A stretch of DNA of 64,000 nucleotides from positions 4,700,644-4,764,643 of the forward strand of contig NZ_KB900609.1 of assembly GCF_000379105.1 (NCBI RefSeq), written 5' to 3'. The notes below the pieces were generated by a model. That model worked only from the letters and a program-made list of their open reading frames with translations, searched no databases and had not been told where the DNA came from. The translations under genes and the position numbers were made by a program. Below, piece after piece: positions 43,186-52,134 of this stretch. Source of the DNA: Methylobacterium sp. WSM2598. GTDB lineage: Bacteria; Pseudomonadota; Alphaproteobacteria; Rhizobiales; Beijerinckiaceae. Positions within the stretch are counted from its first letter, which is position 1; each line of letters opens with the position of its first letter.

Positions 43186-45123
43186 TCAGGCCTGCCGCAG
43201 GGCCTCCAGGCACGCCTCGACCGCCTCGCGCAGCGAGACGACGTAGTAATCCGCCCCGACCTGCCGGCGCAGCGCAGCGTCGGTCAGGATCGCGTCCTCG
43301 GCGGGCCAGAGGCCGACCAGGATCGGCTGGCCCGGCACCTTCTCCCGCAGCCGCTGCAGCAGGTAGCGCAGATGGGCCGGGTTCCCGCTGATGTCGAGGT
43401 AGGAGATGCACACCATCGCCACCCCGCTCACGTCGAGGTTGCGCACCTTCTCGCGGCTGACCGCCTCGTGCGGGACGACGCGGGCGCCGAGCCCGTGCTT
43501 GCCGAGCAGCTGGGCGAGCATGGACGAGGCCGCCTCGTCGAGCGGGCCGCGGCCCGCGATGCAGAGGACGGGGGCCTCGCCGCGCCACCTCTGCGGCCGC
43601 GCCTCGGGCGGCGGCGCGCGGCCCGGCACGGCCTCGTTCTTCGGGTGCTCCTTCTCGGCCAGCGAGGCCTCGGCGCCCGGCTGCCCGGCCGGCGCCTCCG
43701 GCGCCTCCTGCGGCACCTCGTCCGGGCGCTTGGCGAATTCCATCACCAGCGCCTGCGTCAGCTGCCGGATCGCGTCGAGCTGAGCGGGCCCGAGAACCCC
43801 GCGCTGGTAGTCGTTGGCGGCGAGCTGCAGCGCCTTGAGGGCCACCTCGTCGTAGTAGGAGGACAGCGAGCGCTCCTTCAGCAGCAGTTCCGCCTGCTCC
43901 TGCGCCTCGTCGGGATCGCCCGCGAGCATGCGCTGGTAGAAATTCTCGACCGGCGTCAGCGGCGGCCGGTCGCCGAGCAGCACGTCGAGGAATTCGAGCC
44001 GCTCCACGTGGCGGCCGAGCACCACGAGGCAGACCGTGAAGGGCGTGGCCAGGATCAGGCCGATCGGCCCCCAGAGGAAGCCCCAGAACAGGGTCGAGAC
44101 GATCACCGAGAAGGGCGACAGGCCCGTCGAGTGGCCGTAGAGCAGCGGCTCGATGACCTGCCCGAACACCGGCTCGGCCACCAGGAAGAGGGCGGCGGTC
44201 CAGAGCGCCATCGACCAGCCGGGATCGACGGCGGCCGCGAGCGCCACCGGGAACACGCCCGAGATGAGCGCGCCGATATAGGGCACGAAGCGCATCAGGG
44301 CCGAGAACACGCCCCACAGGATCGGGCTCGGCACCCCGATGAACCAGAGGCCGACGCCCACGATGACCCCGAAGGCGGCGTTCATGCCGAGCTGGGCCAG
44401 GAAGAAGGTGCCGAGCCGGCCCGCCGCGTCGTCCATGGCCATGGTCGTGCGGTGCAGGTCGCTCGCCCCGAACAGGCGGATCAGGCGGTCGCGCAGGTCC
44501 TCGCGCTGCATCAGGATGAAGATCACGACCACCAGGACGATGCCGACCATGGTGAGCGGCGAGACGACCGGGCCCAGGACCTTCTCGGCCAGGACCAGGG
44601 GTGAGGTGTCCGGCTCCTGCACCTTCACCAGCACGGCCCGGGGCGCCTGCGCGCCCGCCGCGGCGCCGGCGGCGTCGGGCGCGGCCGCCTGGCTGGAGAC
44701 CTCGCTGACCTGCCGGTTGAAGCGGCGGATGAGGTCGTTGGCGCGGCCGAGCACGCCCTCCTGCAGGGCCGAGACCTTGCGCTGGACCGTGCTCTGGTAG
44801 GCGGGGATGTTCTTGGCGAGGTCGGCGACCTGCAGGCCGATGACGCCGCCGATGGCCAGGATGACCCCGAGGGCGAGGAGCACCGCCGCGATCACCGAGG
44901 GCACGCGCCCGAGGCGCAGGCGGCGCAGCAGATTCACCACCGGCGCGAGCACGAAGCTCAGCAGGATGGCGAGGACCAGGGGGATGAAGACCTCGCGCGC
45001 GAGGTAGAGCGCGGCGACCACGACCACGGCGACGGCCAGGGTCGCGAGCCCGGACGGGCCGGGCGTGGAGGGCGGGGGGACGCGGGCCGGCGGGAGGGAG
45101 GGCGGCGTGACGGCAGCGGGCAT
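43186..45123 (-). CDS. AI-2E family transporter with extra C-terminal domain
   Basis: 645 residues; typical AI-2E/PerM proteins are near 350. The first 400 show the family's eight-helix layout and motifs (AREVFIPLVLAILLSFVLAP; FVPYIGALISGVFPVALAA; GPIGLILATPFTVCLVVLG). A linker with DEAQEQAELLLKERSLSSYY follows. Residues 517-645 form an alpha/beta domain (VLCIAGRGPLDEAASSMLAQ, ARVVPHE, ILVGLWP, YYVVSLREAV) resembling a B12-binding Rossmann domain without the DxHxxG cobalamin motif. Substrate not predictable; some relatives are Na+/H+ antiporters. Confidence 0.85.
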   Translation of the reverse strand: MPAAVTPPSLPPARVPPPSTPGPSGLATLAVAVVVVAALYLAREVFIPLVLAILLSFVLAPVVNLLRRLRLGRVPSVIAAVLLALGVILAIGGVIGLQVADLAKNIPAYQSTVQRKVSALQEGVLGRANDLIRRFNRQVSEVSSQAAAPDAAGAAAGAQAPRAVLVKVQEPDTSPLVLAEKVLGPVVSPLTMVGIVLVVVIFILMQREDLRDRLIRLFGASDLHRTTMAMDDAAGRLGTFFLAQLGMNAAFGVIVGVGLWFIGVPSPILWGVFSALMRFVPYIGALISGVFPVALAAAVDPGWSMALWTAALFLVAEPVFGQVIEPLLYGHSTGLSPFSVIVSTLFWGFLWGPIGLILATPFTVCLVVLGRHVERLEFLDVLLGDRPPLTPVENFYQRMLAGDPDEAQEQAELLLKERSLSSYYDEVALKALQLAANDYQRGVLGPAQLDAIRQLTQALVMEFAKRPDEVPQEAPEAPAGQPGAEASLAEKEHPKNEAVPGRAPPPEARPQRWRGEAPVLCIAGRGPLDEAASSMLAQLLGKHGLGARVVPHEAVSREKVRNLDVSGVAMVCISYLDISGNPAHLRYLLQRLREKVPGQPILVGLWPAEDAILTDAALRRQVGADYYVVSLREAVEACLEALRQA

Positions 45124-45221
45124 GCGGGACTCCGGGCGGCGGGCGCGGCCGGCGGGGTGGCCGCCGGGTGTCCGCTAACGCGCCGCGCGCCGCATCCGTC
45201 GCGTCGCGCCCGCGCGGCCCG

Positions 45222-45407
45222 TCAGCCGCCGGCCTGCTCCTCGTCCTCGGTCAGGCGCGCGAGCTGCCGGGCAAGGCTCTCCACCTGATCGCGGGTCGCG
45301 CGCAGCTCCACGACGCTGCCGTCGGCGGTCTCGATCACGAGCCGGTACCCGGAGCCGCTCTCGGCGGCCAGCACGCGGACCAGCGTTTTCACCTCGGCTT
45401 GGGTCAC
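45222..45407 (-). CDS. Small hypothetical protein
   Basis: 61 residues, soluble: VKTLVRVLAAESGSGYRLVI then a beta hairpin (ETADGSVVELRATRDQVESL) and an acidic tail. GTG start with AGGAG eight bases upstream supports translation. Not recognised. Located upstream of the AI-2E gene on the same strand. Confidence 0.55.
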   Translation of the reverse strand: MTQAEVKTLVRVLAAESGSGYRLVIETADGSVVELRATRDQVESLARQLARLTEDEEQAGG

Positions 45408-45530
45408 CTGGGCACTCCTGCAAGATTGGCGGCGCGATCACGACCCGCGCCGGCGCGGCGAGCACGCCAACGCGGTTAGCCATCGTCTCGGACCTCCGGG
45501 GGCGGATGTCGAGGCGAAGATGGCGTCCCC

Positions 45531-45616
45531 GCCCGGCCATGTCCCGCCCGGCCATGTCCCGCCCGGCCATGTCCCCGCGCGTCCATGTCCCCGCGCGTCC
45601 ATTTCCCCGCGCGTCC
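45531..45616. repeat. Compound 15/16-bp tandem repeat
   Basis: Three copies of GCCCGGCCATGTCCC (period 15) run into three copies of GTCCCCGCGCGTCCAT-like units (period 16). It lies between two minus-strand genes and has no coding sense. Confidence 0.85.
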
Positions 45617-45660
45617 GGGGCGCCCGCCGCGCGCGAGCCCCGGCCGGCCCGGCGCCAGGA

Positions 45661-46533
45661 TCAGGCGCCGCCGGAGGAGGTCGCGTACGCGCGGGCGATG
45701 CGGGACAATTCGGGCGTGCGCAGGTAGCCGTAGGACTTGTGGTGGTTCCGCCCGCCGTCGGGACGGCTGTAGGTGTTCACGACCCGCCGGTCGACCACCC
45801 GCAGCCCCGCGTCGCTCGGCGCGAACGCCTCGTCCAGCGTGCCCATGATGGCGACGACGTCGTGGCCGTCGGCCAGGTTGGTCCAGCGCGCCACGTTGGC
45901 GGGCACGCGCGCGGCGCCGTGCTCGGCCTCGATCTTGAGCTTCACCTTGGCCAGGCCCAGGGGCGAGCCGACCGTGACGAGGTGCTCGACCCGCAGGGCG
46001 GGATCCTCGCGCTCCAACAGGCGGAGCACGTCGTAGGCGATGACCGACCCCATCGAGTGGGCGACCAGCAGGATGCGCCGGTGCCGGCAGGCCCGGAGCC
46101 GCGCGGCCAGCCGCGCGCGCACGTCGCGGGCGAAGTCCCGCTCGGCATGGTAGTACCAGAGGTCGTCGAACCGGTATTCCAGGATGGCATCGTCCACCAG
46201 GGTGACGCCGGTCGTCTCCTCCAGGCGGTCGATCCCCGCATAGAGGGGCGCCAGCACCACCTTTTCGGTGAGCGCGGGCGCCTCGTCCTCCCCCGGCAGC
46301 GGCCCGGCCCCGCCGTGGCGGCGGTAGGGTTCCCGGTTGGACTCCTCCCGCAGCGGCGCGTCGTAGCGAAGGTCGGCCCAGTAGACGAACTCGAACGCGA
46401 AGTGCGGGTCGCTCAGTCCCTCGTTGCGGATCAGTCCCTCGGCGATGGCCGCCCGCCACCACCGCGTCTTCTCGTCGACCGGCGGCTTGTTCGCCAGGCC
46501 GTGAATGCCGACGATGACACTCGTGCTCCCCAT
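45661..46533 (-). CDS. Alpha/beta-hydrolase-like protein
   Basis: 290 residues, cytoplasmic. Starts with a strand-loop VIVGIHGLANKPPVDE (oxyanion-type HG). The nucleophile elbow is LVAHSMGSVIAYDVLRLL with Ser in AHSMG, followed by VTVGSPLGL, a pattern of lipase-like hydrolases. A late histidine in GRNHHKSYGYL could complete the triad. Substrate unknown. A GGGAGG lies about 14 bases upstream of ATG. Confidence 0.72.
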   Translation of the reverse strand: MGSTSVIVGIHGLANKPPVDEKTRWWRAAIAEGLIRNEGLSDPHFAFEFVYWADLRYDAPLREESNREPYRRHGGAGPLPGEDEAPALTEKVVLAPLYAGIDRLEETTGVTLVDDAILEYRFDDLWYYHAERDFARDVRARLAARLRACRHRRILLVAHSMGSVIAYDVLRLLEREDPALRVEHLVTVGSPLGLAKVKLKIEAEHGAARVPANVARWTNLADGHDVVAIMGTLDEAFAPSDAGLRVVDRRVVNTYSRPDGGRNHHKSYGYLRTPELSRIARAYATSSGGA

Positions 46534-46955
46534 GTCTGCGGAACGTCCTCCCGATCAGCGCAGTCATGCCGCGGGGCTCGACTGCGCGCGCAATCGCCAC
46601 AACGCGTGATCCCGGGTTCCGGTACGCGGCCGGTGTTGATCAAAACTGTCGCTCCAGGCCGAGCCGGGAGCGCGGGCAGGAGGTCGCGGCCGGGCGGTGG
46701 CCCCGGGAGCGGGGGCCGCGCCCCGGCTTGGCGCGGCGCAATCGCCGCAGACCAAGCCCCGGAACGACGCATTCCGGCCGACGTTGGCCGCCCGGTTCGA
46801 GACGAGCGGGACGAGGCGGCGGCCCCCGGCGGGCGCCGGCCTCGGCGGGATCGACGCGGATCCGCCGCATCGCGCGGGCCTCGAGGATGCGAGCTTGGGA
46901 AGAGCACCTGCGCGGGCCGGAGCGCGCCGCGGGCGGCCTCGCGAGCGGGAGAGGG
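46534..46955. other. Intergenic region between divergent genes
   Basis: No convincing gene, strong palindrome or promoter pair is visible. It separates the hydrolase gene from the DUF3140 gene and must hold both promoters. Confidence 0.5.
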
Positions 46956-47318
46956 ATGATGGGGCACGAGACGGACCAGGACCGCGAGGAGATCGTCCGG
47001 GGGTTCAGGAAGGCCGTGAACATGACGGCGTCCACCCTGGAGAAGCACCTCGCGGGCGAGGCGAGCCGGTCGGTCGGCCAGAGGAGGGACGGCGCCTCCG
47101 AGGCGACCGGGCACCGGGAGGGTCGACGCATCGTCGAGATCCTGCGCACCAAGAAGTCCGACCTGTCCGACGACGACTATCAGCACATGCGCAAAGTCGT
47201 CGGCTACGTGCACCGGCACTTGGCGCAGGGCGGCCCCAAGGACGCGGCCGCCGTGAAGGATTCGCCCTGGCGCCTCTCGCTGATAAACTGGGGCCACGAT
47301 CCGACGAGGACCGCCTGA
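46956..47318 (+). CDS. DUF3140 family protein
   Basis: 120 residues, small and charged. The family signature is clear: FRKAVNMTASTLEKHLAGEA, SRSVGQ, then HREGRRIVEILRTKKSDLSD, YQHMRKVVGYVHRHLAQ and the C-terminal WRLSLINWGHDP. Cytoplasmic, unknown role; often encoded near stress or plasmid-type genes. Either of two adjacent ATGs may be the start, both close behind GGGAGAGG. Confidence 0.85.
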   Translation: MMGHETDQDREEIVRGFRKAVNMTASTLEKHLAGEASRSVGQRRDGASEATGHREGRRIVEILRTKKSDLSDDDYQHMRKVVGYVHRHLAQGGPKDAAAVKDSPWRLSLINWGHDPTRTA

Positions 47319-47453
47319 GTCCTTGATTACTTGAATGTCCGGCTTCCGGCGGCCCGGCCCGCGGTCGCCCGGCGCGCGAACCGCGCGGCGGGCAACCGCG
47401 GGCGGCAAGGGGCCGCGGGCGGCAGGGGGGCCGGGGCTGAGGGAGGAGCGAGC

Positions 47454-48452
47454 ATGAGACACAAGCGGGTGCGCGACCAAGTCATCGTGATCACGGGTGC
47501 GTCGAGCGGCATCGGCCTCGCCACGGCGCGCATGGCCGCGCGGCGGGGCGCCCGGGTGGTGCTCGCCGCGAGGAGCGGGGACGTGCTGGAGGAGCTCGCG
47601 GCCGAACTCGGCGGAGCGGGCGGGCGAGCCCTCGCGGTCGCCTGCGACGTCGGGCGCCAGGAGGACGTGGAGGCCCTCGCCGACAGGGCGGTCGCGACGT
47701 TCGGCGGCTTCGACACCTGGGTCAACGTCGCCGGCCTGACCACCTACGGCGCGTTGCGGGACATCCCCCTGGAGGATCACGAGCGCTTGGTCCGGACGAA
47801 TTTCTGGGGCACCGTGCACGGGTCGATGGCGGCGGTGGCGCACCTGCGCCGGGGCGGCGGCGCGCTGATCAACGTCGCCAGCATCGCCTCCGACCTCGCC
47901 TTCCCGTTCCAGGGCCTCTACGCGGCCTCCAAGCACGCGGTGAAGGGCTTCACCGACACGCTGCGCATGGAGCTGATCGCGGAGGGCGCGCCGGTGTCGG
48001 TCACGCTGATCAAGCCCGCCTCCATCGACACGCCGCTGCCGCAACGGGCGCGCAACACCATGGACAGGGAGCCGATGCTGCCGCCCCCGGTCTACAGGCC
48101 CGAGGAGGTGGCCCACGCGATCCTGCACGCGGCCGTCCATGCGCCGCGCGACATCTTCGTCGGCGGCGCCGGCAAGCTCTTCGTGATGGGCAAGGAATTC
48201 GCGCCGGGGCTCTACGACCAACTCGCGCCCGCCATCATCGCGCTCCAGAAGCGGGGGTCGCCGCCGCGCCACCCGGAGGGCGCCCTGTTCCGCCCGCGGG
48301 AGGCCGGCCGGGTCCGCGGCGACCAGCCCGGATACGTGCAGCGGACCAGCGCGTACACGAGGGCCAGCCTGCACCCGCTCGCCACGGCCGCGGCCGGCCT
48401 GGGCCTCGCGGTGGCCTCCGCCGCCTGGGCGATGGGGAGCAGGCGCCGCTGA
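47454..48452 (+). CDS. Short-chain dehydrogenase/reductase with C-terminal membrane tail
   Basis: 332 residues. NAD(P)-binding TGASSGIGLATARMAARRG at the N-terminus, NVAG, a catalytic Ser in INVASIASDL and YAASKHAVKGF (YxxxK). After the SDR core of about 250 residues comes an extension ending with a hydrophobic helix (LATAAAGLGLAVASAAWAMG), a likely tail anchor. GGAGG precedes ATG. Substrate unknown; SDRs of this type include DltE/YqjQ-like oxidoreductases. Confidence 0.88.
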   Translation: MRHKRVRDQVIVITGASSGIGLATARMAARRGARVVLAARSGDVLEELAAELGGAGGRALAVACDVGRQEDVEALADRAVATFGGFDTWVNVAGLTTYGALRDIPLEDHERLVRTNFWGTVHGSMAAVAHLRRGGGALINVASIASDLAFPFQGLYAASKHAVKGFTDTLRMELIAEGAPVSVTLIKPASIDTPLPQRARNTMDREPMLPPPVYRPEEVAHAILHAAVHAPRDIFVGGAGKLFVMGKEFAPGLYDQLAPAIIALQKRGSPPRHPEGALFRPREAGRVRGDQPGYVQRTSAYTRASLHPLATAAAGLGLAVASAAWAMGSRRR

Positions 48453-48506
48453 GCCCATCGGCCTCGCCGCCGGATCGGTCGCCGGGTCGGCGCTCGGGGC
48501 CGGGGT

Positions 48507-48596
48507 GCCGCGACCCTGGGCGCCGCGACCCTGGGCGCCGCGACCCTGGGCGCCGCGACCCTGGGCGCCGCGACCCTGGGCGCCGCGACCCTGGGC
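48507..48596. repeat. 15-bp tandem repeat, six copies
   Basis: GCCGCGACCCTGGGC repeated with almost no divergence between the SDR gene and the hybrid kinase gene. Periodic spacing of 15 bp exactly; no spacer sequences, so not CRISPR. It lies in what should be the kinase promoter region. Confidence 0.92.
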
Positions 48597-48672
48597 CCTC
48601 CCGGGCGGCCGTTGACGGGAACCGCCCGCGCCCCGACAAGCGCCCGGGACAGCGGCTTTCACCCATGAGTTG

Positions 48673-51600
48673 ATGACACAGGCAGGTTCAGCGTCCGCGT
48701 GGTCCCCGGTCGGGGGCGGCCCTCTCGGGGACCTCGTCCGGCGGCACGACTGGGCCGCCACGCCGCTCGGCGCCATGGCCGAGTGGCCCATGCCGGTGCG
48801 CACCGTCGTCCAGACGCTGCTGCTCTCGCCGGTCCCGATGGTGGCGATCTGGGGTCCCGAGGGCATCCTCGTCTACAACCAGGGCTACGCTGAGGTCTGC
48901 GGACCGCGCCACCCGCAGGCGCTGGGCGGCCGGCTGCTGGAGGTCTGGCCGGAGGCCCGCGCCTTCAACGCCCGCGTGATCGAGAGCGGGCGCGCCGGCC
49001 GCGCCCTCAGCTTCCGGGCCCGGGAATTCGAATTGCGGCGGAGCGGCCGGCCCGAGACGGTCTGGATGGACCTGGACTACACCCCGCTCCTCGGCGAGGA
49101 CGGCGCGCCCCTCGGCGTGCTCGCCACCGTGCTGGACATCACCGCGCGCGTGCTCGGCACCGCGCGCGTGCTCGGCGAGCGCCGGGTGGCCGGGAGCGAG
49201 AGCCGCTTCCGCTTCCTCGACCGCCTCGCCCAGGCGACCGCGGAGGCCCGCGACGCCGACGCGGTGCTGGCCGTCACCACGCGGCTCGTCGGCGAGCATC
49301 TGGGCCTGTCCAACTGCGCCTACGCGGACATGGACCCGGACGGCGACGGCTTCACCATCCGCGGCAACTGGCACGCCCCGGGCTCGCCCTCCATCCTGGG
49401 GCATTACCGCCTCGCGGATTTCGGCGCGCTCGCGGTCCGGGAACTCAATGCGGGCCGGCCGCTCATCATCAACGACACCCTCGCCGAGATCGCGCCGCGC
49501 GAGGCGAAGACCTTCCAGGACATCGGCATCGCCGCGACCATCTGCATGCCGCTGGTCAAGCGCGGGCGGCTCACCGCGCTGATGGCCATCCACCACGCCG
49601 CCCCGCACCGCTGGTCGCAGGCCGAGCTCGCGCTCATCAGCGAGGTGACCGAGCGCTGCTGGGCCCATATCGAGCGCGTCGGCGCCGAGGCCAACCTGCG
49701 CATGAGCGAGGGGCGCCTGCGCGCCCTGGTCGACGCGACCGCGGACGCCGTCTACCGGATGAGTCCGGACTGGGAGGAGATGCGCCGGCTCGACGGCCGC
49801 GGCTTCCTCGCCGACATGGCGGAGCCGAGCCCGCGCTGGCGCGACCTGTACCTGGAGCCGGAGGATCGGCCCGAGGTCGAGGCGGCGATCGCGGATGCGA
49901 TCCGGCGCCGCGGCCTGTTCGCGCTGGAGCACCGGGTGCGGCGCGCCGACGGCGGCATCGGCTGGACGCTGTCGCGCGCGGTGCCGCTCCTCGACGGGGC
50001 GGGCGAGGTGATCGAGTGGTTCGGGACCGCGAGCGACGTCACCTTCCGCCACGAGGCGGAGGCGCGCCTGCGCGAGAGCGAGGCGCGCTTCCGCACCATG
50101 GCGGACGACGCGCCGGTGATGACCTGGATCACCGAGGCCTCCGGCACCTGCATCTACCTGAACCGCCGCTGGTTCGAGTTCACCGGGCAGACGCCGGAGG
50201 AGGGGCTCGGCCTCGGCTGGCTCGACGCGGTCCATCCGGACGACCGCGGCCGGTCCGAGCAGGCCTTCCTGGCCGCCAACGCGCGGCGGGAGCCGATCCG
50301 GGTCGAGTACCGGCTGCGGCGCCATGACGGCAGCTACCGCTGGGCGCTCGACTCGGCCTCGCCGCGCCTCGACCCGGACGGGACCTTTCTCGGCTATTTC
50401 GGCTCGGTCGTCGACATCGACGAGCGCCGGGAGGCCGAGGCGCGGCTGCGGACGCTGACGGACGTCGTGCCGGCCTTCGTCTGGTTCGCCGCCCCGGACG
50501 GGCGGCTGCACTTCATGAACAGCCGCTGGTGCGAGTATACGGGCCAGACTCCCGAGGAGGTGCTGCCCGACGGCTGGATCGCGGCCGTCCACCCGGACGA
50601 TCAGGCGCAGACCGCCGCGATCTGGGCCGAGGCGCGGGCCGGCGGCGTCTCCTACGAGGTCGAGCTGCGCTACCGCCGGCACGACGGGGCCTACCGCTGG
50701 TACGTGGCCCGGGCCGAGCCCCTGCGGGACGCGAGCGGGCGCGTGACGACGTGGTTCGGCACCTCGACCGACATCCACGACCGCAAGCTCGCGGAGGCCG
50801 GCCTGCGCGAGCTGAACGAGACCCTGGAGAGCCGCGTCGCCGAGCGCACGGCGGAGCTGCTCAAGGCCGAGGAGGCGCTGCGCCAGTCGCAGAAGATGGA
50901 GGCGGTCGGGCAGCTCACCGGGGGCGTGGCGCACGACTTCAACAACCTGCTCACCATCATCCGCTCCTCGGTCGATTTCCTGCGCCGGCCGGACCTGCCC
51001 GAGGCGCGCAAGGCCCGCTACCTCGACGCGGTCTCCGACACGGTCGACCGCGCCGCCAAGCTGACGAGCCAGCTCCTCGCCTTCGCGCGCCGGCAGACGC
51101 TGGACCCGCAGGTCTTCTCCCTCGGCGAGCGGCTGCGGGCGGTGGCGGACCTGCTCGAGACGGTCACCGGCGCGCGCATCCGCGTCGTGACCGAGATCCC
51201 CGAGACGCCCTGCTTCGTGCGGGCGGACCTCAGCCAATTCGAGACCGCGCTCGTGAACATGGCCGTCAACGCCCGCGACGCGATGGAGGGCGAGGGCACG
51301 CTCACCCTGCGGCTGACCTGCGCGGGCAGGCTCCCGCCGATCCGCGGCCATGCCGGGAGCACCCAGCCCTTCGCGGCCGTCTCGCTCTCCGACACCGGGA
51401 CGGGCATCGCCCCGGAGGTGCAGGAGCGCATCTTCGAGCCGTTCTTCACCACGAAGGAGGTCGGCAAGGGGACGGGGCTCGGCCTCTCCCAGGTCTTCGG
51501 CTTCGCCAAGCAGTCGGGCGGCGACGTCGACGTGGCGAGCGTGCTCGGCCGCGGCACGACCTTCACGCTCTACCTGCCCGAGGTCGCCGCGCAGGCCCCC

Positions 51601-52035
51601 GGCGCGCGGGACGCGGGTGCCGCCGCGGCGGCCTCGCCGGTCGGCACGGGCCAGCGCGTGCTCGTGGTGGAGGACAACGTCGAGGTCGGCAGCTTCGCGA
51701 CCCAGATCCTGGAGGATCTCGGCTACGAGACGACCTGGGCGGTGAATGCCGAGGAGGCGCTCGACAGGCTCGGGCCGGACGGGTCGGGCTTCGACGTGGT
51801 GTTCTCGGACGTGGTGATGCCGGGCATGGGCGGCCTCGCCCTCGCCCAGCAGTTGCGGCAGCGGCTGCCGCACCTCCCGGTGCTGCTGGCCTCCGGCTAC
51901 AGCCACGTGCTCGCCCAGGACGGCCAGCACGGGTTCAAGCTGCTGCACAAGCCCTACTCGGCCGAGCAGCTCGGGCGCCTCCTGCGCCAAGTCACGGCGC
52001 GCCCGCCGCACGAGGGGCCGGTGCCGCCGCCGTGA
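48673..52035 (+). CDS. Hybrid sensor histidine kinase (PAS-GAF-PAS-PAS-PAS-HK-REC)
   Basis: 1,120 residues, no membrane spans. Domains in order: PAS-like about 45-165, GAF about 185-335 (LVGEHLGLSNCAYADMDPDG), PAS about 345-465, PAS_3 about 472-590 and 595-710 (both with FTGQTPEE or YTGQTPEE and HPDD), dimerisation helix with His754 in GGVAHDFNNLL, ATPase about 850-970 (VNMAVNARDAM, GTGLGLSQVFG), then a receiver with Asp1046 in VVFSDVVMPGMGG. The H-box marks the HisKA class with phosphorelay to its own REC. Probably cytosolic sensing of light, redox or energy state. No response regulator gene is adjacent. Confidence 0.93.
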   Translation: MTQAGSASAWSPVGGGPLGDLVRRHDWAATPLGAMAEWPMPVRTVVQTLLLSPVPMVAIWGPEGILVYNQGYAEVCGPRHPQALGGRLLEVWPEARAFNARVIESGRAGRALSFRAREFELRRSGRPETVWMDLDYTPLLGEDGAPLGVLATVLDITARVLGTARVLGERRVAGSESRFRFLDRLAQATAEARDADAVLAVTTRLVGEHLGLSNCAYADMDPDGDGFTIRGNWHAPGSPSILGHYRLADFGALAVRELNAGRPLIINDTLAEIAPREAKTFQDIGIAATICMPLVKRGRLTALMAIHHAAPHRWSQAELALISEVTERCWAHIERVGAEANLRMSEGRLRALVDATADAVYRMSPDWEEMRRLDGRGFLADMAEPSPRWRDLYLEPEDRPEVEAAIADAIRRRGLFALEHRVRRADGGIGWTLSRAVPLLDGAGEVIEWFGTASDVTFRHEAEARLRESEARFRTMADDAPVMTWITEASGTCIYLNRRWFEFTGQTPEEGLGLGWLDAVHPDDRGRSEQAFLAANARREPIRVEYRLRRHDGSYRWALDSASPRLDPDGTFLGYFGSVVDIDERREAEARLRTLTDVVPAFVWFAAPDGRLHFMNSRWCEYTGQTPEEVLPDGWIAAVHPDDQAQTAAIWAEARAGGVSYEVELRYRRHDGAYRWYVARAEPLRDASGRVTTWFGTSTDIHDRKLAEAGLRELNETLESRVAERTAELLKAEEALRQSQKMEAVGQLTGGVAHDFNNLLTIIRSSVDFLRRPDLPEARKARYLDAVSDTVDRAAKLTSQLLAFARRQTLDPQVFSLGERLRAVADLLETVTGARIRVVTEIPETPCFVRADLSQFETALVNMAVNARDAMEGEGTLTLRLTCAGRLPPIRGHAGSTQPFAAVSLSDTGTGIAPEVQERIFEPFFTTKEVGKGTGLGLSQVFGFAKQSGGDVDVASVLGRGTTFTLYLPEVAAQAPGARDAGAAAAASPVGTGQRVLVVEDNVEVGSFATQILEDLGYETTWAVNAEEALDRLGPDGSGFDVVFSDVVMPGMGGLALAQQLRQRLPHLPVLLASGYSHVLAQDGQHGFKLLHKPYSAEQLGRLLRQVTARPPHEGPVPPP

Positions 52036-52068
52036 GCCCCGGGCCCCGGGGCCCGTCCCGGCTCATGC

Positions 52069-52132
52069 CAAACCGGACGTGATCGTGCGGACAGCGGATG
52101 AGACGGGATCCGCTTCGATCGACCGGATCCCG
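52069..52132 (-). terminator. Hairpins after ABC binding-protein gene, sharing dispersed-element parts
   Basis: CGGGATCCG (52104-52112) and CGGATCCCG (52124-52132) make a 9-bp stem two bases past the stop. Beyond it lies ATCCGCTGTCCGCACGATCA followed by CGTCCGG, nearly the same as the sequence after the stop near 63.85 kb. Confidence 0.55.
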
Positions 52133-52134
52133 GA

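Noticed and set aside
43036..44604. A 522-codon plus-strand frame opposite the AI-2E transporter gene
   Set aside because: Product is Arg/Gln/His/Asp-rich without hydrophobic segments or known motifs; the opposite strand has clear transporter helices.
48507..48596. Possible CRISPR array
   Set aside because: The 15-bp units abut with no spacers; no cas genes are present. It is a simple tandem repeat.
48688..52011. An antisense open frame of over 1,100 codons across the hybrid kinase gene
   Set aside because: High-GC genomes produce long open antisense frames. The product is Arg/Gly/Leu-rich low complexity with no domain, and the sense strand encodes a textbook kinase.
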